From: Ktedonobacteraceae bacterium
GTDB taxonomy: Bacteria; Chloroflexota; Ktedonobacteria; Ktedonobacterales; Ktedonobacteraceae
Assembly (NCBI GenBank): GCA_035653615.1
Contig: DASRBN010000025.1
Span: 62,001 to 126,000, forward strand
Direction of reading: 5' to 3'
DNA length: 64,000 nucleotides
This document shows positions 16,683 to 24,427 of the stretch, piece after piece (the first letter of the stretch is position 1; each line of letters opens with the position of its first letter). Both the position numbers and the translations under genes were made by a program. The notes under the pieces were generated by a model. The model saw only the letters and a program-made list of their open reading frames with translations. It did not search any database and had not been told where the DNA came from.

Positions 16683-18230
16683 TCAGCCGCTGAAGACATC
16701 ATTGACAGAACCGCTGGGAGAGAACTGCCAGACCTGTTTGCCATCGCTGACGCTGAGGCCAAAGACGCTATGGAACCCTCCAATACAGATGATGTTATTA
16801 AATTCGACCGGGTACGAACCGCCCGTGTAGGGAAGATCCTGGCGCTGCCAGAGAATATGGCCGTCGCCGGGATCTAACGAATAAAGATAGTTGTCGGAGC
16901 CGCCTGTGCCAGCTTTTCCCATAGTAATGTCGTAATAATTCACATAAATGCCGCTGTTGCCTGCGTAGATTGTGCCTTGCGAATGATAGCTAAACGACCG
17001 TTTCCAGAGCAGCGTGTCGTCGCTTGCCCGGTAAGCAGACACCATCTGATCTGCAAGTATATAGATGATATTCTTGTTGGCAGCGATATCATAAACTTCC
17101 CCAGGATTGTGTTCGAGCGATGCCAGGCTGTGAAGGAAGCGCCCTGATTTGGCATCCAGCACGTCTATTTTGAGAGAATAATTGGTGATGTAGAGTTTGC
17201 CGTTCGATACCACCATTGATTGAGGATAACCGTCCAGCTGGTAGTCTGGATAGCGCCAGAGGAAACGGCCATTCGCGGCATTCCACGCAGAAAGACCATC
17301 CTCAGCAAGCCCATATATGATTCCATTTGCCTGGAGCATAAGGCGTCCAGATGGGGCACAATTGTTTGAGGTCGCGCAAGAAATAGCTTTATGCCAGGCG
17401 ACGGCCCCTGTTTGCGCATTAAATGCATAAAGGTCGCCACTACCAACACTGGTATTAGTGATGCTATCGATAACGAGGTTCTGGTAGGTGAGCAGCGAAA
17501 CACTGGTGGATGCGGCAGGTTCGTGACTTACATTGGTATGCCATAATGCATGCCCATCGCCACCGTTGTAAGCATAGATATTGCCATCTTGCGCCGGAAA
17601 GTAGAGATTGCCCCGCGTGGAGAAGCCGTAACCTTCCAAGGTGCTATCAAGCCCTTGTTGCCAGATAACCTGAGCGTTGGCCGGATTTAGCCTGGTGAGG
17701 ATCATGTTCGATTGCTCGCCTGGCCCTCTTGAGATCACATACAGGTGAGCAGTGTTTGAGGACGATAGTGTATTGAGGCTGGACCGGTACGTACCGAGCA
17801 GAAGCAGGAGACTTCCCAGCAGAGCTACTGTGACCAGCACAGCGGCAGCACGATTGAGCTTGCTTACGGGGCTTCTATCTTGACGCTGAACCGGCCCTGA
17901 ACGAGTAGGTGCCGGAGTTTGTGCAGGTCGCAATGAGCCATTGCCCTGTATTGGTTCGCTCGAAAGTGTTTGTTCAGTCTCTGTTTGTGTGCCCATCAAT
18001 TCCTGCAAGCGAACCGGGAGAGCGGGCAGCGGCCTGGCACGGGGCAGACTGAGAATACGAGCGTTGATAGTCGCGTATTCGGCTTTGACAGGCCGGCATC
18101 GCGCGCATGTTTCCAGGTGTTTGTTCAGTTGCGTTCGCTCTTCAGGGCTGAGGTCGTCGGGATGGTATGCATTCAGTTTTTCAAGCCATTCCGGGCAGGG
18201 TTTATTGGAAGCAGTGCTGTGCTGTTTCAT
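16683..18230 (-). CDS. Anti-sigma-factor-like membrane protein with PQQ-type beta-propeller
   Basis: 515 aa. Residues about 15-50 form a zinc-finger anti-sigma module with H-x3-C-x2-C in NKHLETCARCRP. A Pro/Gln-rich linker follows, then a single membrane helix near 133-152, and then an extracellular ~350-residue beta-propeller with PQQ/YWTD-like blades (QVIWQQGLD, HALWHTNVS, AVAWHKAIS, RFLWRYPD, TLLWKRSF, HILWQRQDL, KQVWQFSPS). The Trp-ended blade pattern repeats at least seven times. Its ATG overlaps the stop of the sigma factor gene by 4 nt, so both are made together. The propeller probably senses an outside signal and controls release of the sigma factor (inference). Confidence 0.85.
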   Translation of the reverse strand: MKQHSTASNKPCPEWLEKLNAYHPDDLSPEERTQLNKHLETCARCRPVKAEYATINARILSLPRARPLPALPVRLQELMGTQTETEQTLSSEPIQGNGSLRPAQTPAPTRSGPVQRQDRSPVSKLNRAAAVLVTVALLGSLLLLLGTYRSSLNTLSSSNTAHLYVISRGPGEQSNMILTRLNPANAQVIWQQGLDSTLEGYGFSTRGNLYFPAQDGNIYAYNGGDGHALWHTNVSHEPAASTSVSLLTYQNLVIDSITNTSVGSGDLYAFNAQTGAVAWHKAISCATSNNCAPSGRLMLQANGIIYGLAEDGLSAWNAANGRFLWRYPDYQLDGYPQSMVVSNGKLYITNYSLKIDVLDAKSGRFLHSLASLEHNPGEVYDIAANKNIIYILADQMVSAYRASDDTLLWKRSFSYHSQGTIYAGNSGIYVNYYDITMGKAGTGGSDNYLYSLDPGDGHILWQRQDLPYTGGSYPVEFNNIICIGGFHSVFGLSVSDGKQVWQFSPSGSVNDVFSG

Positions 18231-18835
18231 TGCGAATGATCTCCTTGCGACTGACGATAGAGCCTACGGAACTGTTCGCGGGCGCGGCTGACATATGCGC
18301 TAACGCTTTTTTCACTGATATTGAGCGCCGAGGCGATCTCGCGCTGTGAGAAACCTGCGTAGAGCTGGAGCAGCAAACAACTACGCGCCTGTGGCCCCAA
18401 TTCTGCCAGGACTTTGCGGACACGATCAACTTCCTCGGCCTGCATTTCGGCTCCCTCGATCCAGGCTGAAGGTGCATCATCCTGGCCGCTTTGTTCATGC
18501 CAGGGTAGCCAGCGCACCAGCCGCTCGTGCCGTATATACGAATGGGCCAGATTCGTGGCAATGCGATAGAGCCAGGATTTGAAAAGAGAATCATCAACTA
18601 GACCCGGCAAACTTTTCCAGGCCCGAATAAAGGTTTCCTGGGCAAGATCATTTCCGACTTCTGCGTTGCCAATCAGGCTGCCCAGGTAGGCGCAAATAGG
18701 AGCGTTATATTGATGAAAAAGCCTTGTGAAGGCCGCCTCATCGCCCCGGCGTGCCAATTTCACATCCTCGACCGTATTCTCGAGAGGTTCGGGCTTACCG
18801 GCAGGGTCGATTGAGTTGTAGGAGAGGTCGTGCAT
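18227..18835 (-). CDS. ECF RNA polymerase sigma factor
   Basis: 202 aa sigma-70 family protein of the extracytoplasmic-function type. Region 2 is present (FTRLFHQYNAPICAYLGSLI, DLAQETFIRAWKSL), as is region 4 with its helix-turn-helix (GFSQREIASALNISEKSVSAYVSRAREQFRRLY). Regions 1 and 3 are absent, as expected. It directs RNA polymerase to a small regulon. A 4-nt ATGA overlap couples it to the downstream anti-sigma-like gene. GGAGGAAAG is the ribosome site. The divergent neighbour is the DUF4331 gene, a possible target. Confidence 0.92.
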   Translation of the reverse strand: MHDLSYNSIDPAGKPEPLENTVEDVKLARRGDEAAFTRLFHQYNAPICAYLGSLIGNAEVGNDLAQETFIRAWKSLPGLVDDSLFKSWLYRIATNLAHSYIRHERLVRWLPWHEQSGQDDAPSAWIEGAEMQAEEVDRVRKVLAELGPQARSCLLLQLYAGFSQREIASALNISEKSVSAYVSRAREQFRRLYRQSQGDHSQ

Positions 18836-19224
18836 TACGCTCTTCTTTCCTCCAGGGTTGTCATATGAAGGATATCACTCCTAAGACGCTTGAGGAAAGG
18901 AAAACCCTGTAGCAGTCATGCTACATTCTTGTATTCTTATCTGCAAAAGTGCCTTTCAAAATTTCTCATTGAAAAATAATCCAGAATTCCTGAAGCTCCG
19001 TACACCTTGTCAGGGTCACTCTACTCAGGCCAAAGTATATCGAAAACGGGATGGAGAGTTCCTCTTTAGCGGCAGTTGGCGTCAGTACATCCCGTTATTC
19101 AACATACCTTAGATAGAGTGGCGCAGAAATCAACCCAAACGGTAATCGATTTTCAGGTATGGTATGCCCTCATGCGCCATCTTTATGTGTATCTAGGGAG
19201 CATACAGGAACAAAGGAGTTGTGT
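18836..19224. other. Divergent intergenic region
   Basis: 389 bp between the sigma factor gene (minus) and the DUF4331 gene (plus). I find no convincing gene, tRNA or long repeat. It is relatively A/T-rich and must hold the promoters of both units; no consensus sigma-70 box pair stands out, which would fit promoters read by the ECF sigma factor itself. Confidence 0.5.
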
Positions 19225-20196
19225 ATGGCAGACCATTTAGACGCACCTGGTCTACAGTCCCCTAATATGAATGCGAAGGTGGATATCACCGATATCTACA
19301 TCTTTCAAAAGCCAGGGGACCCGAACAAGTCGATTCTGATTCTGAACGTCAATCCGTTAGCGCCCACGCTCGACGATGAGTTCGATGACGGGGCGATCTA
19401 CGATCTTCAAGTCGACACCGATGGCGACGCGGTGGCCGAAATTGCGTTCCGGTTTACCTTTTCTGAGATAAACAAACAGGAAACGAAGCAGTTCGCGACC
19501 GTCCGCCGGGCTACGGGAGCAGATGCCGCGAAATTGAATGGCAGCGGTCATGTCATTATCGAGCATGCACCTGTCTCCTTTGGCAAGCAGGCGCATATTA
19601 CGACAGCAGGGGAATACAAGTTCTTCGCCGGTTTCCGCAGCGATCCGTTTTTCTTCGACCTGTTGGGCTTTCTGAACAACTTCCAGTTCACTGGCAACGA
19701 CTTCTTCATCGATAAGAATGTCTATAGTATCGTTCTGGAAGTCCCCAACCATGCCCTTGGCTCGAATCCGCAGATTGGTATCTGGTTCAGGGTCTTGCTG
19801 CCTAATCCCGATGGCAAGACATACTACCAGGTTGATCGCATGGGCCATCCCGCCCTCAATACCGTGTTCAACCATGGCGATGACAAAAACACGTTCAACA
19901 AGATTCAGCCGACGCAGGACCGCGATCTCTTCGAGGAAAAGTTCGAGGATGTGCTGGAGTCATTCGGCTATGATGAGGCACACGCGGATGCTATCGCGAA
20001 GATTCTGCTGCCGGATATCCTCTCGTATAACTACCACAGTAATCAGGGCTATGCCAATTTCAACGGGCGGCAACTGACCGACGATGTCATTGACATCTCA
20101 TTGACGATTGTCACGAATGGCCAGATCACCACTGATATGGTGGGGCCGCACACTGATTACCTTTCAGAGTTCCCTTATGTAGGCATACCGCATTAG
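19225..20196 (+). CDS. DUF4331 family protein
   Basis: 323 aa from the ATG at 19225, chosen because AAAGGAG lies just before it and because the family starts with (M)ADHLDAP. Family landmarks include DITDIYIFQKPGDPNKS, DDGAIYDLQVDTDGD, FFAGFRSDPFFFDLLGF and a C-terminal LLPDILSYNY followed by NGRQLTDDVIDI. No signal peptide is seen. No biochemical role is established for DUF4331; the Asp-rich loops could bind calcium. It is followed 12 nt later by a Tat-exported small protein, so both form an operon, and by a propeller protein in the same direction. Confidence 0.88.
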   Translation: MADHLDAPGLQSPNMNAKVDITDIYIFQKPGDPNKSILILNVNPLAPTLDDEFDDGAIYDLQVDTDGDAVAEIAFRFTFSEINKQETKQFATVRRATGADAAKLNGSGHVIIEHAPVSFGKQAHITTAGEYKFFAGFRSDPFFFDLLGFLNNFQFTGNDFFIDKNVYSIVLEVPNHALGSNPQIGIWFRVLLPNPDGKTYYQVDRMGHPALNTVFNHGDDKNTFNKIQPTQDRDLFEEKFEDVLESFGYDEAHADAIAKILLPDILSYNYHSNQGYANFNGRQLTDDVIDISLTIVTNGQITTDMVGPHTDYLSEFPYVGIPH

Positions 20197-20208
20197 GAGG
20201 TGAAAGCA

Positions 20209-20697
20209 ATGAGTGGAATTAATCGACGCAGATTCTTACAGTTGGCCGGAGCCGGTTCGCTCGCAGCGGCAAGCGCTGGAGGGGCGGTCGTCCTGCCAAA
20301 TCTGCCGAAGGCACCTAAACTGACGACCAACACGCATGCAGGCACCTTCACCTTCCGGGCAGTAGCAGGTATGCCCTCGCGACCAATGCCCAGTTACGCG
20401 TCCTACGTGATCCAGGGTCATATCGATCTCAACACGAAGACAGGTATGGTGACGAAATCGGTCATGGCAGGCCATCCCGGAGATATGAGCAATATTGCGC
20501 TCCCCGGTTTATCGCGCATTGTTCGCATTACGGAGGTAGAGGTGCGTGATGGGATGTACTACCTTTACGGTGTGATCGATGATCGTTCTCAGTTGTTGCG
20601 TGGTGAGAGCGTGACCTTCGAGATGCATATTGATCCTGCTTCTAAGATTGCGCGTACAGGCTTCTTTGGGACCGAGATCCAGCTTGACCTCGACTAG
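20209..20697 (+). CDS. Small Tat-exported protein
   Basis: 162 aa from the ATG at 20209, with AGGAGGTG 6-13 nt before it. The N-terminus INRRRFLQLAGAGSLAAASA is a twin-arginine signal (R-R-x-F-L) followed by a hydrophobic stretch, so the protein is exported folded. The remainder is a single beta-rich domain with no motif I recognise. Position directly after DUF4331 suggests a joint role. Tat use hints at a bound cofactor or partner, but no binding residues are obvious. Confidence 0.75.
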   Translation: MSGINRRRFLQLAGAGSLAAASAGGAVVLPNLPKAPKLTTNTHAGTFTFRAVAGMPSRPMPSYASYVIQGHIDLNTKTGMVTKSVMAGHPGDMSNIALPGLSRIVRITEVEVRDGMYYLYGVIDDRSQLLRGESVTFEMHIDPASKIARTGFFGTEIQLDLD

Positions 20698-20952
20698 TAG
20701 TGCGGTAAGCCAGGTTGTTTTCTCTTCCTGTCATATACATATCCGTAATAGCTGACATCAGTATGTATGGCAAGTGAAGAGATGCAAAAGCATTGATTTC
20801 AGGGTTATTCTCCCTGGGGCTCTTGTGCTAATGCTCGAATAGAGGATACTGCGCCAACTGTAGCTAAAGAGGAACTGGTGTCTCTTCGCGTATGGCACAA
20901 TCTAGCGCCGGGAGAATGCCTTGCCTTACTTTCCTCAGAAAGGAGTTTCGTT

Positions 20953-22248
20953 ATGGCAACTATACAGAAGACGTTCGTTCTAGCCGCTAGGTCTATGTCC
21001 GGTCCCTTTGCAGGCCAGATAAACACGTCTTCCATCTCAAAAGGCAGCAATACTCGGCTGATAAGTGGTCAGTCGCTCATCAGCTGTACGCTGATTGCCC
21101 TGATCCTGTCCGGGCTGGCTCTGCTGCTCGGACCTGCTCCACGCACGTTTGCGGCGGCTGATTGGAATATTGCTGGCTATGTGTACGTCTTAAACAACGA
21201 CTTGAGCGGCTCCAATTCGATCACCGTCTTCGCGCGTGGTAGAGATGGTTCGCTGACACTGTTAGGTGTAACCTCTATTGGTGGAACTGGCAGTTTATCA
21301 GCATTCGCCGATGGCACACAGGGTTCGTTAATTCTTGCTCCCGATGGGACAAGACTCTTCGCAGTGGACGCGGGGAGTAACCAGATTTCTGTCGTCGATG
21401 TGCATGGGAAGCAACTCTCTCCTGTAGGCGTTTTTTCCTCCGGTGGAACCGGCCCGGTCAGCCTGAGCTATCGCGCCGGGTTGCTCTATGTCTTGAATGC
21501 TGCTAATGGAAGTTCGCAATCGGCCAATGTTGCAGGCTTCCATGTTGACCGCAAGGGTAATCTGCACCCGATTCCAGGGGCGACCCAGCCGCTCAGTACT
21601 TCCCAGCCCAATCCTGCTGAGGTACTGATTGATCCGACTGGCCACTTCCTGGTGGTCACAGAGAAGGTGACAAACTTGATCGATGTGTATCAGATTCACT
21701 CGGATGGCAGCCTGAGTGGTCCAACAACCTATCCCTCGACGGGTGTCTATCCCTTTGGCATGGCTTTTGATCCTGCCAGCAGGCATGAGCTGATCGTCGA
21801 TGATGGCATGGGTGGTCAGAACAACACAGGTGCAGTAACAGCCTATCGCCTCGTTCATGGAAGTATCCAGCTCATCAATGGCCCGGTACCTGATCATCAG
21901 GTTGCGCCATGCTGGATGGTTATCACCCAGAATGGACACTATGCCTACACCTCTGATGCGGACAGTCATACCATCTCGGGTTATCGCATCCATGAGAATG
22001 GTAAGATCAGTCTGTTGAACTCCGATGGTGTAACCGGTTCGACGCCATCAGACACCTTCCCGTTGGAAGAGGGATTGAGCCGCAATAGCCGCTACTTATA
22101 CGTGCTGGACTCCCGGCTCCTGAACTCACCTCCTGGACCTGCCACGCTGAGTGGCTTCCAGGTTCACCATGATGGCAGCCTGACAACCGTCATCGATCCT
22201 TCCCAGTATACTCTTCCATTTTCAGCGATTGGCCTCGCCTCCGATTAG
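20953..22248 (+). CDS. Exported lactonase-fold (YVTN-type) beta-propeller protein
   Basis: 431 aa from the ATG at 20953, preceded by GAAAGGAG; a GTG at 20878 has a weaker claim. A long N-region and hydrophobic segment (about residues 40-65, ending in TFAAADWN) form an export signal. The mature part is a seven-bladed propeller of the 6-phosphogluconolactonase/YVTN class (GYVYVLNNDLSGSNSITVFA, LAPDGTRLFAVDAGSNQISV, IDPTGHFLVVTEK, NGHYAYTSDADSHTISGYRI, NSRYLYVLDSRLL). In exported form these are more often surface or binding proteins than enzymes. It ends at a clear terminator. Confidence 0.82.
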   Translation: MATIQKTFVLAARSMSGPFAGQINTSSISKGSNTRLISGQSLISCTLIALILSGLALLLGPAPRTFAAADWNIAGYVYVLNNDLSGSNSITVFARGRDGSLTLLGVTSIGGTGSLSAFADGTQGSLILAPDGTRLFAVDAGSNQISVVDVHGKQLSPVGVFSSGGTGPVSLSYRAGLLYVLNAANGSSQSANVAGFHVDRKGNLHPIPGATQPLSTSQPNPAEVLIDPTGHFLVVTEKVTNLIDVYQIHSDGSLSGPTTYPSTGVYPFGMAFDPASRHELIVDDGMGGQNNTGAVTAYRLVHGSIQLINGPVPDHQVAPCWMVITQNGHYAYTSDADSHTISGYRIHENGKISLLNSDGVTGSTPSDTFPLEEGLSRNSRYLYVLDSRLLNSPPGPATLSGFQVHHDGSLTTVIDPSQYTLPFSAIGLASD

Positions 22249-22269
22249 GTAGATGATCGGTCTGAAATA

Positions 22270-22310
22270 CACAGGAGCGTTGCTATGCTGGCAACGCTCC
22301 TGTGCTTTTC
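22270..22310 (+). terminator. Rho-independent terminator
   Basis: A perfect 14-bp stem (CACAGGAGCGTTGC with its complement at 22291-22304), 7-nt loop, followed by CTTTTCT. It lies 22 nt after the stop of the propeller gene and separates it from the convergent AhpD-like cluster. Confidence 0.8.
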
Positions 22311-22393
22311 TACTCTTGTTGTTGACTTTCCTCTTGTGCCAGAATAGCATCGATACACTTCTCGAGGGCGTAAAGGCCATTGCTGGCGCGCAT
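22310..22393 (-). CDS. Possible 27-residue ORF coupled to the AhpD-like gene
   Basis: Its ATG (22393-22391) overlaps the TGA of the preceding frame by one base (TGATG), a normal translational coupling arrangement. The product has GLYALEKCIDAILAQEE, which resembles the C-terminal end of the first gene of the cluster (GLARLECGLAALKGEQE). It may therefore be a fragment left from a duplicated partner gene, or a true small peptide. Whether it is expressed is unclear. Confidence 0.35.
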   Translation of the reverse strand: MRASNGLYALEKCIDAILAQEESQQQE

Positions 22394-22932
22394 CAAAGAT
22401 ACCCTAGCTCCAGGAATCTCCCCGCTCGTGCCGCGAACGTTTCATCCGATAGCACCTTGAACCCCAGGGAATCCGCGATGCGATCAATCATATTGAAATA
22501 GGCACAAACGTAGATGGCATCCTCGATAGCTGCGTCGCTGACCCCTGCCTCACGTACTGGCACTATATCACCTGGCCCAACATCTTGAGGGGAAAGTGTT
22601 AACTTCTCTAAAAAGCCGAGCGTTGCTCGTAGCTTCTCATTAATGGGAGCCGTATGCCAGTCTTCCAGTACTGCCTGGACGAACTCGTTTCCGAGTGCCT
22701 TCGACGCGACCGCGCCGTGACTACCCGTTCAAAAGGGACATTGATTTTTGCGCGAGACGAAGGCTGCGAACAACTCCCGTTCTCCGACACTCCATTCTGA
22801 AGGGCCGCGCATCACATCCTCTAAGCAGCGAGAGAAAGGAAGACCAAAGAACTCTGGTCGATAGGATATTACACGGGTAACATCAGGTACGGGCTTATCT
22901 GCCATTACCTGGTCAAGTTTCTCAAGCCTCAT
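22393..22932 (-). CDS. AhpD/carboxymuconolactone-decarboxylase-like protein with in-frame TGA (candidate selenoprotein)
   Basis: Read through one TGA at 22731-22729, the frame from the ATG at 22932 (GAAAGGAGAAC before it) gives 179 residues, the normal length of peroxidase-related CMD proteins. The TGA is codon 68, at the position of the second Cys in the family motif C-x-x-C: residues 65-67 are CPF, then TGA, then TGSHGAV. Glu53, Cys65, codon 68 and His72 have the spacing of the AhpD active-site Glu-Cys-Cys-His. The 111 codons after the TGA stay in the same frame and look family-like (EAGVSDAAIEDAIYVCAYFN). A SECIS-like hairpin follows at once. As AhpD-like proteins reduce peroxides or thiols, Sec at the attacking position is chemically sensible. 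The alternative is a nonsense mutation or sequencing error. Automatic calling would break it into a 67-residue stub. Confidence 0.75.
22702..22731 (-). promoter_or_regulatory. Candidate bacterial SECIS element with its UGA
   Basis: The TGA is at 22731-22729. Starting 12 nt after it, bases 22717-22712 (CGGCGC on the minus strand) pair with 22707-22702 (GCGUCG) through six pairs including one G-U, closing a GGUC loop at 22711-22708. The loop begins 18 nt after the UGA. Bacterial SECIS hairpins, as in E. coli fdhF, carry a G-G-U in the loop at about this distance for SelB binding. The match in loop and spacing is seen; function is inferred. Confidence 0.6.
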
Positions 22933-23270
22933 TCCTGTTCTCCTTTCAAAGCTGCCAGTCCACACTCTAAACGTGCCAGCCCCGCGCCAAGCGCGGCGCT
23001 CAACGTGATTTCGAAAATAGCATCTTCAGAATAGCCGGACTGGCGCAGTACCGCGATATCCTCATCAGTCGTCTTGTAGGCATGTAATGCAACTTTTTTG
23101 AGATACATGGCTAAGCCAGCAGGAATATCTCCAGCCGAATTGCTGGGGCTACCACCCAGGTGGGCAACATATGCCGCGACAGCCTGTCGCATTTCGGTGG
23201 ATGTAGCGCCGGGACTTTGCAGCACCGCATCTTTCAATTGTTGCGCATATTCAGCGTGGGAGTTGTTCAT
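22929..23270 (-). CDS. AhpD-like partner protein without C-x-x-C
   Basis: 113 aa helical protein of the carboxymuconolactone decarboxylase fold type. DIAVLRQSGYSEDAIFEITLSAALGAGLARLE matches the final helices of AhpD-like proteins, but the C-x-x-C/His motif is missing and the protein contains only one Cys. It is the first gene of the cluster; its TGA overlaps the ATG of the candidate selenoprotein by 4 nt (ATGA). Probably a non-catalytic subunit that forms a complex with the downstream protein (inference). Confidence 0.75.
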   Translation of the reverse strand: MNNSHAEYAQQLKDAVLQSPGATSTEMRQAVAAYVAHLGGSPSNSAGDIPAGLAMYLKKVALHAYKTTDEDIAVLRQSGYSEDAIFEITLSAALGAGLARLECGLAALKGEQE

Positions 23271-23496
23271 AGGACATAGCGCGCTCCAATCTGTAAGTAA
23301 TATGGACCAGGGGAGTAAATAGAAGTTGTGGTTTCCTCTGGTCGAGTTTGTATGTAGTTGTATTCTATCATTCTGTTCCTGTTCCTGTCCAATGCATGAG
23401 TTCCCGTTATTGGGAACAATTTATCCCTCTTCATCGTCTGCTTTTACAGCAAACATATTATTGAAAGCATCAATTCATAGATGGAGGAATGTGTGC

Positions 23497-24225
23497 ATGA
23501 GAAACATTACTAATAAGGGTTCTCAAGTTACTTCCATATGCGTATTTTGCCTGTTATCTCCACTCGTTTTAGTCGCCTGTGCCGCCTTACCCTCATCGAA
23601 CTCGCAGAATGTACAGACCCGTGTACAGATCGATTGGGTGGATTTCATTAAATTTGGGGGAATAACCTATGAGGCTGCAAGCCCTGGTCGCCCATTAGTT
23701 GCTAAGGACCTGGGACCAGTCTTCGCTACCATCAGATTCAAGCTGGATGGTAACGTACAGGCCCCGAACTATCAAAGTAAGGATGGAGATGCTGCATTTC
23801 TCAATCCAGGGACAAAGGTATACACTGTAAAGGGTTACAAACCAACATTCCGGCTGGCCGCCTATGAGGATGGCGAACTACAACTTTACGAATCGGATAC
23901 CAATCCCCATGCTAAAGTGGGCGCTGACCTGCTCGACATCAGCGGAAAAGTACTGTATATAGGTATAAACAGTCCCCAGGATGGCAGAACCGAATTGGGG
24001 TCTGTTAAAGATTCAAAACAGGTAGAAGAGCTCGTTGCGATGGTTCTTAACGCGCCCGTAAACCAGAACTACCGGAGCCAGGGAAGCAGCCAGTATTTCA
24101 TTGATTTTCATCTCCAGGACGGCACTTCAGTCATACGAGCCTACTGGCCGGATTCCGGTGAGTTATCCAGGGGTATACTCTTGCCTCCAGCTTTTGGTGC
24201 CACAATCAAGCAGGCGTTGAATTAG
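23497..24225 (+). CDS. Lipoprotein of unknown function
   Basis: 242 aa from the ATG at 23497, with TGGAGGA 9 nt before it. Residues 1-30 form a signal peptide with a lipobox ending in VLVAC, so the mature protein is probably lipid-anchored at Cys. The rest is a two-part beta-rich domain (VDWVDFIKFGGITYEA; a repeat-like RFKLDGNV... region; FHLQDGTSVIRAYWP). I recognise no family. Many Bacillota and Chloroflexota have lipoproteins of this size with no known role. A longer frame back to 23326 lacks a ribosome site. Confidence 0.7.
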   Translation: MRNITNKGSQVTSICVFCLLSPLVLVACAALPSSNSQNVQTRVQIDWVDFIKFGGITYEAASPGRPLVAKDLGPVFATIRFKLDGNVQAPNYQSKDGDAAFLNPGTKVYTVKGYKPTFRLAAYEDGELQLYESDTNPHAKVGADLLDISGKVLYIGINSPQDGRTELGSVKDSKQVEELVAMVLNAPVNQNYRSQGSSQYFIDFHLQDGTSVIRAYWPDSGELSRGILLPPAFGATIKQALN

Positions 24226-24427
24226 TGCGCTATCAATATATGGCGTCATTGGCAAAAAAAGAGAGCGGCTGGCACATCTGCCCCTCTTCCAACCATAATC
24301 CCAGGACATGCAATAAGATAACGCCGTCTCAGCTTGACAATCCCCTTGCTTATAAGTGAAGATAGACGTATAACCGTGAGACAACCTGAAGCAAGCAAGG
24401 GCTTCAGTCACTTCAAGGACAAAACCG

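Noticed and set aside
22608-22790. Separate minus-strand frame in the AhpD-like region
   Set aside because: It overlaps the candidate selenoprotein in another frame and has no family likeness; the frame read through the TGA explains the region fully.
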